From an uncultured Clostridia bacterium (GTDB lineage Bacteria; Bacillota; Clostridia; UBA1381), in the NCBI GenBank assembly GCA_934476675.1, contig CAKSOE010000028.1, positions 1 through 42,436 on the forward strand: a stretch of DNA of 42,436 nucleotides, read 5' to 3'. Within the stretch, counting starts at the first letter, position 1; each line of letters starts with the position of its first letter. Positions 1 through 7,682 of this stretch are shown here, in pieces. The notes beneath the pieces were generated by a model. The model made no database searches, was not told where the DNA came from, and saw only the letters and a program-made list of their open reading frames with translations. Both the position numbers and the translations under genes were made by a program.

Positions 1-102
1 TTATGCCGGTTGAAGAATTAAAGTAGTTTCAGAAATTTGGGGTAAATTTCGACTGCACTTTTATTGACATTTCCACTCTTCTTTTTTTCGCCACAACATT
101 TA

Positions 103-1314
103 TTATACAGCCTTTAACCCTAATCTTCTTACGGCATAGATATAAACAAGCATACAACTTGAATACCACTCGGAACATTGGGATGTTTCGCCGGTTATAG
201 GATCAAGCTCCTGTCCAAACATGATTTTATTTCCAAAAGTCCATGCCGCAATCCACTTTTTAAGAATTTCATCAAAGTCTTTTTGCTTGCCATAATAATT
301 CATCCAGCGCGTACACCGTAATATAGTCAGAGCTTGTGAATAGTATCCCCATGAATTGCCGTCAAGATTTTTTTGGAATTGAGGATCAGATATAGCAATT
401 GATGGGAATGGATATGGGGTGAAAAATTCTTTTGGATTTTTTAGGTGTTTACAATATATTTTATCCATAAATTTGCTATCAAGTACATGCTCTGTAAAAA
501 TATTTGTTATTGAAATGGACAGATATTTTCTCATTTTTCCATACCTGTCGACATCATAAAAAAAATTATCTTTTTCATCATAACAAATTTTAATAATAAG
601 TTTTTTTACCACTTCTGCTTTTTTTAAATAGTACTCTGATTCCGGTAATTTATTTAGTATTTTTGCAATCTCTGAAAGAGCAAGAAGATCACCATAGTAA
701 ACTGCATTTACATCAGGTGAAATAATAGGCAGTACATTATCATCATCAGGATATTGGGCAGCGTCATCATTTTTTGCTGTGCCTTTGTATTTCATTCCAT
801 TTTTTCGAGGAGAATTATCATGTCCGTCATCAAACCCACAAAATGTTTCAATTAGCCCATTTTGATTTACCATTCGACAACTTTCACACCACTCAATCCA
901 TTTTTTGCCTTTTTCATATGCATTATTTAAAAATTCAATATCATTAGATATTTCATAAAATTCAAAACATAGCCTGAAAAACGAAACACATTCCTGAATT
1001 TGAGAATATCCGTATTCAGGCATATCGGTACATTTGTTACGGTCAATAATGAAACAAGGGAGCTGACCGTTTTCCTTTTGGTTATCCAAAAACAGTTGCA
1101 AAACATTTTTTGCTATATGCGTGTATGCGGGTTCAAGTTTAGCAAAAAAAATAGCATCATATGTATGTTCAAGCCATACTCCGGGATACTCGTCTGAGAT
1201 TAGAAACAACTCGGTATCATGTCCTTTAAAAAAACCAATATGTTTTTTGAGAATTCTTTCCATGGCAGTATTATATTGCTGATTTATTATTTTTTGTTGC
1301 TTTTTTGTAAACAT
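103..1314 (-). CDS. MGH1-like (alpha/alpha)6 glycoside hydrolase
   Basis: The 403-residue product has no signal peptide, so it probably acts in the cytoplasm on an imported oligosaccharide. It is rich in Trp and acidic residues, with stretches typical of (alpha/alpha)6-barrel glycosidases of the GH63/GH37/MGH1-like type: WLEHTYDAIFF near residue 48, the acidic stretch CGFDDGHDNSPR near residue 158, and NSWGYYSQALTILR followed by FGQELDPITGETSQCSEWYSS near the C-terminus, where acidic residues often serve catalysis. The start ATG follows a weak AGAAAG ribosome site at about 8 bases. It lies only about 40 bases downstream of the trehalase-like gene, so both are probably one transcript. The family assignment is by overall pattern; substrate is unknown, and trehalose, glucosylglycerate or a plant oligosaccharide are all possible. 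Confidence 0.7.
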   Translation of the reverse strand: MFTKKQQKIINQQYNTAMERILKKHIGFFKGHDTELFLISDEYPGVWLEHTYDAIFFAKLEPAYTHIAKNVLQLFLDNQKENGQLPCFIIDRNKCTDMPEYGYSQIQECVSFFRLCFEFYEISNDIEFLNNAYEKGKKWIEWCESCRMVNQNGLIETFCGFDDGHDNSPRKNGMKYKGTAKNDDAAQYPDDDNVLPIISPDVNAVYYGDLLALSEIAKILNKLPESEYYLKKAEVVKKLIIKICYDEKDNFFYDVDRYGKMRKYLSISITNIFTEHVLDSKFMDKIYCKHLKNPKEFFTPYPFPSIAISDPQFQKNLDGNSWGYYSQALTILRCTRWMNYYGKQKDFDEILKKWIAAWTFGNKIMFGQELDPITGETSQCSEWYSSCMLVYIYAVRRLGLKAV

Positions 1315-1354
1315 TATAATAATTCTTTCTGTTATAAGAGCATTTTCATTAATT

Positions 1355-2578
1355 TTATTGGATTTTTTTACCGTAGGTCCTTATATAATCTTCTGCATAT
1401 ACATAAACACCGGCACTCCAACCGAACATTGGAGGTGTTCCATATTCGCTGATAACATCAATGTTGCCTTTTACAACATTGTATTTTTCCCATAAATTAT
1501 GTGTTTTGTCAAATATATTTTTAGTAGTGTTAACATATTTTTTTGCAATACGCAATGCGTCTTTGCGGTATCCGTAGTTATCAAGTGCGGAAATCATTAT
1601 ATATTGCAGACAAGCCCAACCGTTTGGGTAACCCCATTGATATGAAATATCGGAATTAATTTCTTCACAGGAAGCAATACCGTACTCGGCTTCAAGCCTT
1701 TCAAGATTTTGAAAAAGCAATTCTGCTTGCCGGGGAGTGGCGGCTTTGACAAACATTGGATAATAGGAGGCAACCGAAAATACAGTGCTTCTTTTATTTG
1801 TCTTAAAATTATAGTCCATAAAAATACCGTTATCATCACAAAGGTAATTTTGCATAAGATTCAGTCTGTTTTCAGAACACTGTTTCCATTTGGATTTGGC
1901 ATTTTTGTTTTCAAGTATATCTGAAAAGTACTCCATATTTTTTTCGAATAAATACAGTAAACAATTCAAGTCTGTTGCGGCAAAATTATATGCATCAAAG
2001 TCCCAGCGAGGATTTAAGTCCCATCCTCCCTCTGCTGTCGCAAGAAAGTGATGTACAATTTCGTAATCCTCCATTGGCGGACGGAAACCTATTCTTTCAT
2101 AAAACATATCTGCATATGACTTTATTTCGGAGTCAATAATTTTTGCATCATAATGGTTTAGTCCGATGTCAGAGCGGCGTTTTCCCTGCCAGAAACTATA
2201 TTCTTTCAATAACGTTTCATAAGCCCGACTGAGCCATTCTTTGTCCTTATAAAATTCGTAAATATCTTTGACCATTTCCGACAGAAACGGTGGTTGAGAT
2301 CTGTTAAGAAAATAGGTTCGGGTTCCGTTGGGCATAAAGCCGAATCTGTCAACGAGGTATAACATATTATCAACATTGCTTTTGGCAAGGTCTGCCTTGC
2401 CGATTCGCAGTAAGCCTATATTGGTGAAGTATGTATCCCAATAGTACATCTCGTTGAAAAATTCCGGTGACGGTACGGTATATTTGTACGGTAAACCAAT
2501 CAAGTTGTCTTTGTCCTGCTTGTTTTCGCGAACACATAAATCCCAGTTATCTTTTAAATAATTAATTATTTTATCCAT
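1355..2578 (-). CDS. GH37 trehalase-like glycoside hydrolase
   Basis: The 407-residue product carries both trehalase-family signatures in degenerate form: FFNEMYYWDTYF near residue 40 (family pattern ends E-x-Y-x-W-D-x-Y) and QWGYPNGWA near residue 315 (family pattern Q-W-D-x-P-x-x-W). DLNPRWDF near residue 185 matches the central active-site segment. There is no signal peptide, so it is probably cytoplasmic. Two in-frame ATGs are available; the second is chosen because AAAGGTGG lies 6 bases from it but directly abuts the first. The gene leads a two-gene operon with its own promoter at 2612-2640. True trehalase activity is an inference: GH37-like enzymes in glycan loci may act on other alpha-glucosides. 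The Gly in place of Asp in QWGYP is a deviation from the classic signature. Confidence 0.8.
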   Translation of the reverse strand: MDKIINYLKDNWDLCVRENKQDKDNLIGLPYKYTVPSPEFFNEMYYWDTYFTNIGLLRIGKADLAKSNVDNMLYLVDRFGFMPNGTRTYFLNRSQPPFLSEMVKDIYEFYKDKEWLSRAYETLLKEYSFWQGKRRSDIGLNHYDAKIIDSEIKSYADMFYERIGFRPPMEDYEIVHHFLATAEGGWDLNPRWDFDAYNFAATDLNCLLYLFEKNMEYFSDILENKNAKSKWKQCSENRLNLMQNYLCDDNGIFMDYNFKTNKRSTVFSVASYYPMFVKAATPRQAELLFQNLERLEAEYGIASCEEINSDISYQWGYPNGWACLQYIMISALDNYGYRKDALRIAKKYVNTTKNIFDKTHNLWEKYNVVKGNIDVISEYGTPPMFGWSAGVYVYAEDYIRTYGKKIQ

Positions 2579-2611
2579 AAGCATCCACCTTTATGATATT
2601 ATATTATTAAT

Positions 2612-2640
2612 ATTATAAGGCAATAAAATGAAAATATCAA
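2612..2640 (-). promoter_or_regulatory. Sigma-A promoter of the trehalase-like operon
   Basis: On the minus strand TTGATA and TATAAT are separated by exactly 17 bases, close to the housekeeping consensus. It sits about 35 bases upstream of the start codon. An 11-base palindrome, ATAATCATTAT, lies just upstream at 2640-2650 and could be an operator. GATTATTGATA around the -35 resembles GACTATTGAAA at two other promoters in the window. Confidence 0.65.
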
Positions 2641-2700
2641 TAATCATTATATTATATTTTTGGTTTATTGCTTAGACCTTATATTTATTATGAAAATAAT

Positions 2701-4404
2701 TTATTTATGGTGAAGAATGGGAAGGGTTACCGTAATTTTTGTGAATTCGTTTTCGCGGCTTTCGATTTTAAGTCCAAAACGGTTTCCATAATTTAATTTA
2801 ATGCGGTTTTGTATATTGATGAGTCCTATATGGATTTTTCCCTCCGACTGAGTATAAAATGAAAAATCTTTTGTGCTAAGCTGATTATTTATCAAGTCTA
2901 ATTTTTCTTTGGAAATACCATGTCCATTGTCAAAAATGGTGACTACCAGGCAAGAATCATGTTTATAGGCATCTATAATAATATGAGCGTTTTTCACATT
3001 GCCGTTGAAACCGTGCTTAAACGTATTTTCAAGAAGAGGCTGAAGAATGCTTTTCAGACAGTAGAAATTTTCAACCTCAGGCTCAATGTTAAATTCCGCC
3101 GTGAAAAAGTCGGGGCGACGAATTTCCATAATAATGAAATAGTTTTTCAACATTTCGATTTCCTGTGTTAAAAGAACAGATTTTTCCTGTGATAAATTAT
3201 ACCTGAGCATTTTTGAAAGAGCTATGGTTGCGTCCGCTATCAGAGGAATATTATTAAAATTGGCAATTCCACAGATACAGTTCAGAGTATTATACATAAA
3301 ATGCGGATTGAGTTGGGCTTGAAGCGCATATAAAGAGGCATCTCTTTTTGCAAGTTCACTTTCATAAAGTTGCTGTTGTGTTTGCACTATACTGCGGGAA
3401 AGTTGTTCATTTGTAGCAATCATATTATTTATTTTGTCTGCTATATCTCCAAGTTCCGTGTTGTTGTTAAGCTGCAAACGTTTGCCCTTTTGTACTATCG
3501 TATATGAATTAAGAAAATTTGAAATGTTGTATAGCGGAGTAATCAGAGTATACTTTATATATTGATTCATGAACAGGAAAAGAAGCGACATGAACAGAGT
3601 TTCTGCAACAAGCAGAATAATGCTTGCAGATAAAGAGGTTTTTGTAACTAATTCACCGCACAAAATCCAGTTACTGTCATATATACTTTGTTTCCACACA
3701 AAATGATTATGTTCGGCAAAGGTGTTCGGTATTGTCAGATAGCTTATTGAATCTTCAATTTTATTGTAAATGGTTACATTGGTATTTTGCGGCAAAGCTG
3801 ACTGAACAATTAAATCGGACTTGTTTATTTTTCCGGCAATAGCCATTGTACCAAGATAATTTGTTTGTATGGAATAGGTTGAAGGGATAGATATTGCATT
3901 AAAGTAAAAGAAATATACACTTTCAAAAGCAGAATCATTTGTATTGCATATAACAAGAGGAGTTTTAGTGCTGTTATATTGATCCAAAGCCTGCTTTGCA
4001 AAAGCTGATAATTGTGAATCTGTATTATTTGTTGTGTTCAGAAGTTCGTTTTCGGCATTAAATGCAATGATATTGTATTTTTCCAGCGGGTTTTCATATA
4101 TATATTGCAAAGGAGTAATGAGACTTGACCAGAGGACTTGACGCCGCATCGTATCGGAACATCGGAAATACTCAACATTAACCGAATTGTAAACGAAGGA
4201 TTTTGCGAGCTGTGATGAGGTTTGTATTTTTTTCTCAAAAAGACTGTGAGCAGAAACCATAGAATTAGTAAATGAAACATATTCATCTTTAAGAGTGTTT
4301 TTGTATGAAATGTGTATATATATTATCTGCATTGTAAAGATAACAAGCCATATGCTGAAAAATATAAACTGTATTCCATTGCGCAGATTTTTACGGTTTT
4401 TCAT
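2701..4404 (-). CDS. YesM-type sensor histidine kinase
   Basis: The 567-residue membrane kinase has a transmembrane helix at about residues 11-31, an extracellular sensing domain at about 35-255, a second helix at about 258-280, a HAMP-like segment, and a His_kinase domain. The phospho-accepting His is in QLNPHFMYNTLN (about H368). The ATP-binding region shows the N-box LLENTFKHG (about 458-465) and the G-box DNGHGIS (about 497). This is the family known from Bacillus YesM and LytS, which typically sense extracellular glycans or their breakdown products. Its ATG overlaps the stop of the upstream response regulator in an ATGA arrangement, so the two are translationally coupled. The ligand is unknown; the neighbouring glycan genes suggest an oligosaccharide or a sugar-loaded binding protein. 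Confidence 0.92.
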   Translation of the reverse strand: MKNRKNLRNGIQFIFFSIWLVIFTMQIIYIHISYKNTLKDEYVSFTNSMVSAHSLFEKKIQTSSQLAKSFVYNSVNVEYFRCSDTMRRQVLWSSLITPLQYIYENPLEKYNIIAFNAENELLNTTNNTDSQLSAFAKQALDQYNSTKTPLVICNTNDSAFESVYFFYFNAISIPSTYSIQTNYLGTMAIAGKINKSDLIVQSALPQNTNVTIYNKIEDSISYLTIPNTFAEHNHFVWKQSIYDSNWILCGELVTKTSLSASIILLVAETLFMSLLFLFMNQYIKYTLITPLYNISNFLNSYTIVQKGKRLQLNNNTELGDIADKINNMIATNEQLSRSIVQTQQQLYESELAKRDASLYALQAQLNPHFMYNTLNCICGIANFNNIPLIADATIALSKMLRYNLSQEKSVLLTQEIEMLKNYFIIMEIRRPDFFTAEFNIEPEVENFYCLKSILQPLLENTFKHGFNGNVKNAHIIIDAYKHDSCLVVTIFDNGHGISKEKLDLINNQLSTKDFSFYTQSEGKIHIGLINIQNRIKLNYGNRFGLKIESRENEFTKITVTLPILHHK

Positions 4405-5138
4405 TTGTTTTCCCCTTTATTTCGATATTGAGTAGGCGTCATACCATAGATCTTTTTAAATAATTTATTGAAATATCCATAATCATAGCTGAGAAATTCA
4501 GCAATTTCATTTACGTGCATATCCGTTTTAAGAAGGTCAAGCGCTTTTTCCATTTTTATGTCCGTAATATATTCGGTAAAGCTGCGACCAAGATATTTGC
4601 TGAACAGTTGGCTGCCATAGGATTCATTTATATAAAACATATTGGCGAGCTTGTCAAGCTGCAGTCTTTCATTAAAATGTTCGTTAATATATTGCAGCAG
4701 CTTTCTGAAAGTATAATTGGGAATATCGGCAAATTGTGAATTCGCATTATCTGAACCGGTACGCTTATCGAGTATATTTTTGATTTTTATCATAACATTT
4801 TCGGCATCCGTATGGCTCAGCGGTTTTAGCAAATATGAAGATACACCGTATGAAATGGCTTGCTGGGCATATGAAAAATCATCAAAACCGCTGATAATAA
4901 CAATAATCACGTTATTATCATGACTCCGTATTTTTTCAATAAGCTCAAGACCACTGATTTCGGGCATATTGATGTCGGTAAAAATAACATCAGGGCTAAT
5001 ATTGTCAATTTGATCCAGAGCTTCTTTGGAGCTACTGAAAGTAATCGGTTCATCGAAATTATAATTTTTCCATTGGAAAAGAGATTTTATATTTATAAGT
5101 GACCATGGTTCATCTTCGACTATTACGGCACGATACAT
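4401..5138 (-). CDS. YesN-type response regulator, REC plus AraC HTH
   Basis: This 245-residue regulator has an N-terminal receiver domain with the acidic pocket E8/D9, the phospho-acceptor D55 in VIFTDINMPEISG and the conserved K105 in LLKPLS. It ends in an AraC-type double helix-turn-helix at about residues 145-242, with the family signature ending in YFNKLFKKIYGMTPTQYR. The start is preceded by GGAGGG at 8 bases. It is the first gene of the two-component operon and lies divergently from the SLH surface operon, with both promoters in the shared 252-base gap. Control of the flanking glycan operons is the obvious inference, but no operator can be proven here. Confidence 0.92.
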   Translation of the reverse strand: MYRAVIVEDEPWSLINIKSLFQWKNYNFDEPITFSSSKEALDQIDNISPDVIFTDINMPEISGLELIEKIRSHDNNVIIVIISGFDDFSYAQQAISYGVSSYLLKPLSHTDAENVMIKIKNILDKRTGSDNANSQFADIPNYTFRKLLQYINEHFNERLQLDKLANMFYINESYGSQLFSKYLGRSFTEYITDIKMEKALDLLKTDMHVNEIAEFLSYDYGYFNKLFKKIYGMTPTQYRNKGENK

Positions 5139-5173
5139 AAAATAACCCTCCGCTTAATTAATTATTATTTATT

Positions 5174-5202
5174 ATTATAATATAACTTAAAAAAATTGTC
5201 TA
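5174..5202 (-). promoter_or_regulatory. Promoter of the two-component operon
   Basis: On the minus strand TAGACA and TATAAT are separated by 17 bases, about 40 bases upstream of the response-regulator start codon, in a very AT-rich stretch. Confidence 0.55.
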
Positions 5203-5330
5203 TACTTTTAAGAAAAAATTATAAATCAGAATGCTTATGTTCTAATATGCAGACAATAAAACCAAAAACAAAACCATTTCACAGTAAATAAACAAATAAA
5301 CATAAGACATAAAATACAAGATTTAGACTA

Positions 5331-5359
5331 TTGAAAATAGCTATGTTTTCAAGTAAAAT
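5331..5359 (+). promoter_or_regulatory. Promoter of the SLH surface-protein operon
   Basis: TTGAAA and TAAAAT are separated by exactly 17 bases, 50 bases upstream of the first SLH gene start. The 11 bases GACTATTGAAA at the -35 recur at the second surface-operon promoter (16870-16880). The rest of the 5139-5390 gap is AT-rich and holds the divergent promoter; no riboswitch-like structure was recognised. Confidence 0.6.
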
Positions 5360-5408
5360 TAAAGTATGAGTAATTATACCTATTGTTTAGATGCGGAGGA
5401 AGTATATT

Positions 5409-7682
5409 ATGAAAAGACTTTTTTGCGTAGTTATGGCGCTGAGTATGTGGAGTTCAGGAATATGCTACGGAGAAAATTTGCCGGAGGAGACTGAATTTAA
5501 TGAGAATAAACCATATGTAATCTATGATGTAGATAGTGAACAAGAAACCTCGGATTTGCCGGAATACGATACGGACGGTAAACAGGAGGATTTTTATCCG
5601 TCAGTACCGAGCGCGGACGGTACCGATGCATATACCGAAGATGTGACGAGGCGCGTATATGATTTTAATGCCTTAAAATACGGTTTTAATTCCGGTGATG
5701 GTATTTCCGATGCTGTGATATATCAAAGCGAACTGTGGGCAAGGGTTTTGGGAAGTCAATCATTCATTACATCCGATGACGGTTTTTCGGTGGAGGCAGC
5801 TTTAATACCGCAGATTCAGATTAAATATAAAAATCAGACACCGGGAACAGAGGGCAGACTTTATTTTGTAACCGATAATAATGCGGAGTATACCGAGGAA
5901 AACAGTTATGTATTTCCAATAAGTGATGGGGACGGTACATATATTATTGACACTGAAACGAATACCGGCTGGAAAGGAAATATAAGCGGGATAAGATTTG
6001 TTCCGTCCGACGGAGATGGTGTTGTCTGCATAGATTCAATAAGTTTTGAAAAATTCGAATGCAGTGTTGATGCGGCAGACGGAAAAATAAATATCAGCGG
6101 TAATATGTATGGCAAGAGTGGCAATATGACTGTGCAGGCGGTCAACGCAGAAAACGGAAACGTTGATTATTCAAAAAAAATAAGCGCTAAGCTGAACGGT
6201 ACGTTCACACATTCATTTTCAATATCATCAGCACTTGAAGCACCTACGGTATATTATATAACGTTTTCAGGCTCGCGTTTAAACGGAACCTTCAAAAAGC
6301 GTGTTGTATACGTAACAGCGGATTATGCAGAGCAGATATTTAAAAAAATCAATACAGCGAGACTGGAAAATGATGCCGAAGCTTTGAAATCATTGCTTGA
6401 AGATAATTTGGAGCTGCTAAGTTTATCAGCGCAGCATTATACTGAGCTTCTTAATGATAATATACACTTGGAGGAATTTTATTCGGGTATGCTGGGAAAT
6501 TCGGCTCAAAGCAAGGAAGAGCTGGAAGAACAAATGAATGAACAAGCAGTCAGAGTTCGTGTGAAGTATATGACAGACGAGCAGTGGTTGGGTGCGATAG
6601 AAAAATATGATGAGTACATTCATTTTAAAGACCTTTCATCTTATAAAAATTATGAGTCTGCATCGGATGTGGTAAAAGTCGATATTGCAAAATATATGAG
6701 CAGGGAAAATATAGAAACTTTTGAAGATGTCAGGAATGCATTTGAAAAGAATCTTATTCTCAGATCTATTGCACATGCGGTTGCATGGGGTGACGTAAGA
6801 GACATATTGGAGACTTCTGCGGATTTAATAGGAATAGATTTGACTGAGGTAAATGCTCTCAGTGATCAGGCAGCTGCATACAGGCAACTGACTGAAAAAA
6901 GCTTTGATTCATTTGCGGCACTGAAAACAGCATTCGACAATGCCGTAAAAACTCAGAAAGCAAACGAAAAGGACGACAAAGATAAGAAACCGACAAAGAC
7001 CGGAGGCGGCGGAGGCGGCGGAACAATTATATCGGGCACTCCAGTTACTCCAATTACTCCAGTTACTTCCGAAAAAGAACAGGACAATAAACCCACCGTT
7101 AAGCCGGACAATGATTCAAATAATGATAAAACACAGCAGGATCAGATTAATAAACAGACATTCAATGATCTAATGGAGTATGAATGGGCAAAACCTGCAA
7201 TAGACAATTTATATCATAAAGCGGTTGTTAATGGAGAAAACGGTAATTACGTTCCGGCAAGGCAGATAACCAGAGAAGAATTTGTAAAGATGATTGCGGG
7301 TGTATTTAAACTTTCCGCAAATAAAAAAGCCGAGTTTGAGGATGTACCGTCAGATGCATGGTACAGCACATATATCAGTGCTGCATTCGAAGCGGGAATA
7401 GTTGAAGGTTATGGTGGTGTTTTCGGAGTCGGACAGGCAATCAGCCGTCAGGATGCATCGGTTATGCTGGCAAGAATAATATGCTCTGATGACAGTGAAT
7501 ATGACAGCGACTTTTCAGACGATGCTGAGATATCGGATTATGCAAAAAATGCAGTCAACTCACTTACCGAAATGGGAATTATAGAGGGTTATGCCGATAA
7601 TTCATTCAGACCGAAGAATACACTTACACGCGCAGAAGCTGCTGTGATAATAAACAGAGTTATGGAAAGGATGAGCCTATAA
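5409..7682 (+). CDS. SLH-anchored surface protein with beta-sandwich domain
   Basis: The 757-residue product begins with a signal peptide (MKRLFCVVMALSMWSSGICYG), chosen because GGAGGA lies 8 bases upstream of this ATG; the ATG 18 bases earlier overlaps the ribosome site itself. After an acidic stretch comes a beta-rich domain (about residues 80-210) ending in the pattern IRFVPSDGDG-VVCIDSISFEKFE, as in carbohydrate-binding jelly rolls. Next come a beta-sandwich-like segment, an alpha-helical region (about 310-510), a poly-Gly linker (about 531-538) and a Pro/Thr linker. Three SLH repeats follow (about 593-757; WAKPAIDNLY, FEDVPSDAWYSTYI, IEGYADNSFRP). SLH domains bind pyruvylated secondary wall polymer, so the protein should be held at the cell surface. 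It is the first gene of the operon; its stop overlaps the next start by one base. Glycan binding is inferred. Confidence 0.85.
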   Translation: MKRLFCVVMALSMWSSGICYGENLPEETEFNENKPYVIYDVDSEQETSDLPEYDTDGKQEDFYPSVPSADGTDAYTEDVTRRVYDFNALKYGFNSGDGISDAVIYQSELWARVLGSQSFITSDDGFSVEAALIPQIQIKYKNQTPGTEGRLYFVTDNNAEYTEENSYVFPISDGDGTYIIDTETNTGWKGNISGIRFVPSDGDGVVCIDSISFEKFECSVDAADGKINISGNMYGKSGNMTVQAVNAENGNVDYSKKISAKLNGTFTHSFSISSALEAPTVYYITFSGSRLNGTFKKRVVYVTADYAEQIFKKINTARLENDAEALKSLLEDNLELLSLSAQHYTELLNDNIHLEEFYSGMLGNSAQSKEELEEQMNEQAVRVRVKYMTDEQWLGAIEKYDEYIHFKDLSSYKNYESASDVVKVDIAKYMSRENIETFEDVRNAFEKNLILRSIAHAVAWGDVRDILETSADLIGIDLTEVNALSDQAAAYRQLTEKSFDSFAALKTAFDNAVKTQKANEKDDKDKKPTKTGGGGGGGTIISGTPVTPITPVTSEKEQDNKPTVKPDNDSNNDKTQQDQINKQTFNDLMEYEWAKPAIDNLYHKAVVNGENGNYVPARQITREEFVKMIAGVFKLSANKKAEFEDVPSDAWYSTYISAAFEAGIVEGYGGVFGVGQAISRQDASVMLARIICSDDSEYDSDFSDDAEISDYAKNAVNSLTEMGIIEGYADNSFRPKNTLTRAEAAVIINRVMERMSL

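Noticed and set aside
1..102. Possible gene end or mobile-element end at the left edge
   Set aside because: Only short frames of 12-15 codons are seen and no inverted repeat or known end could be recognised in 102 bases.
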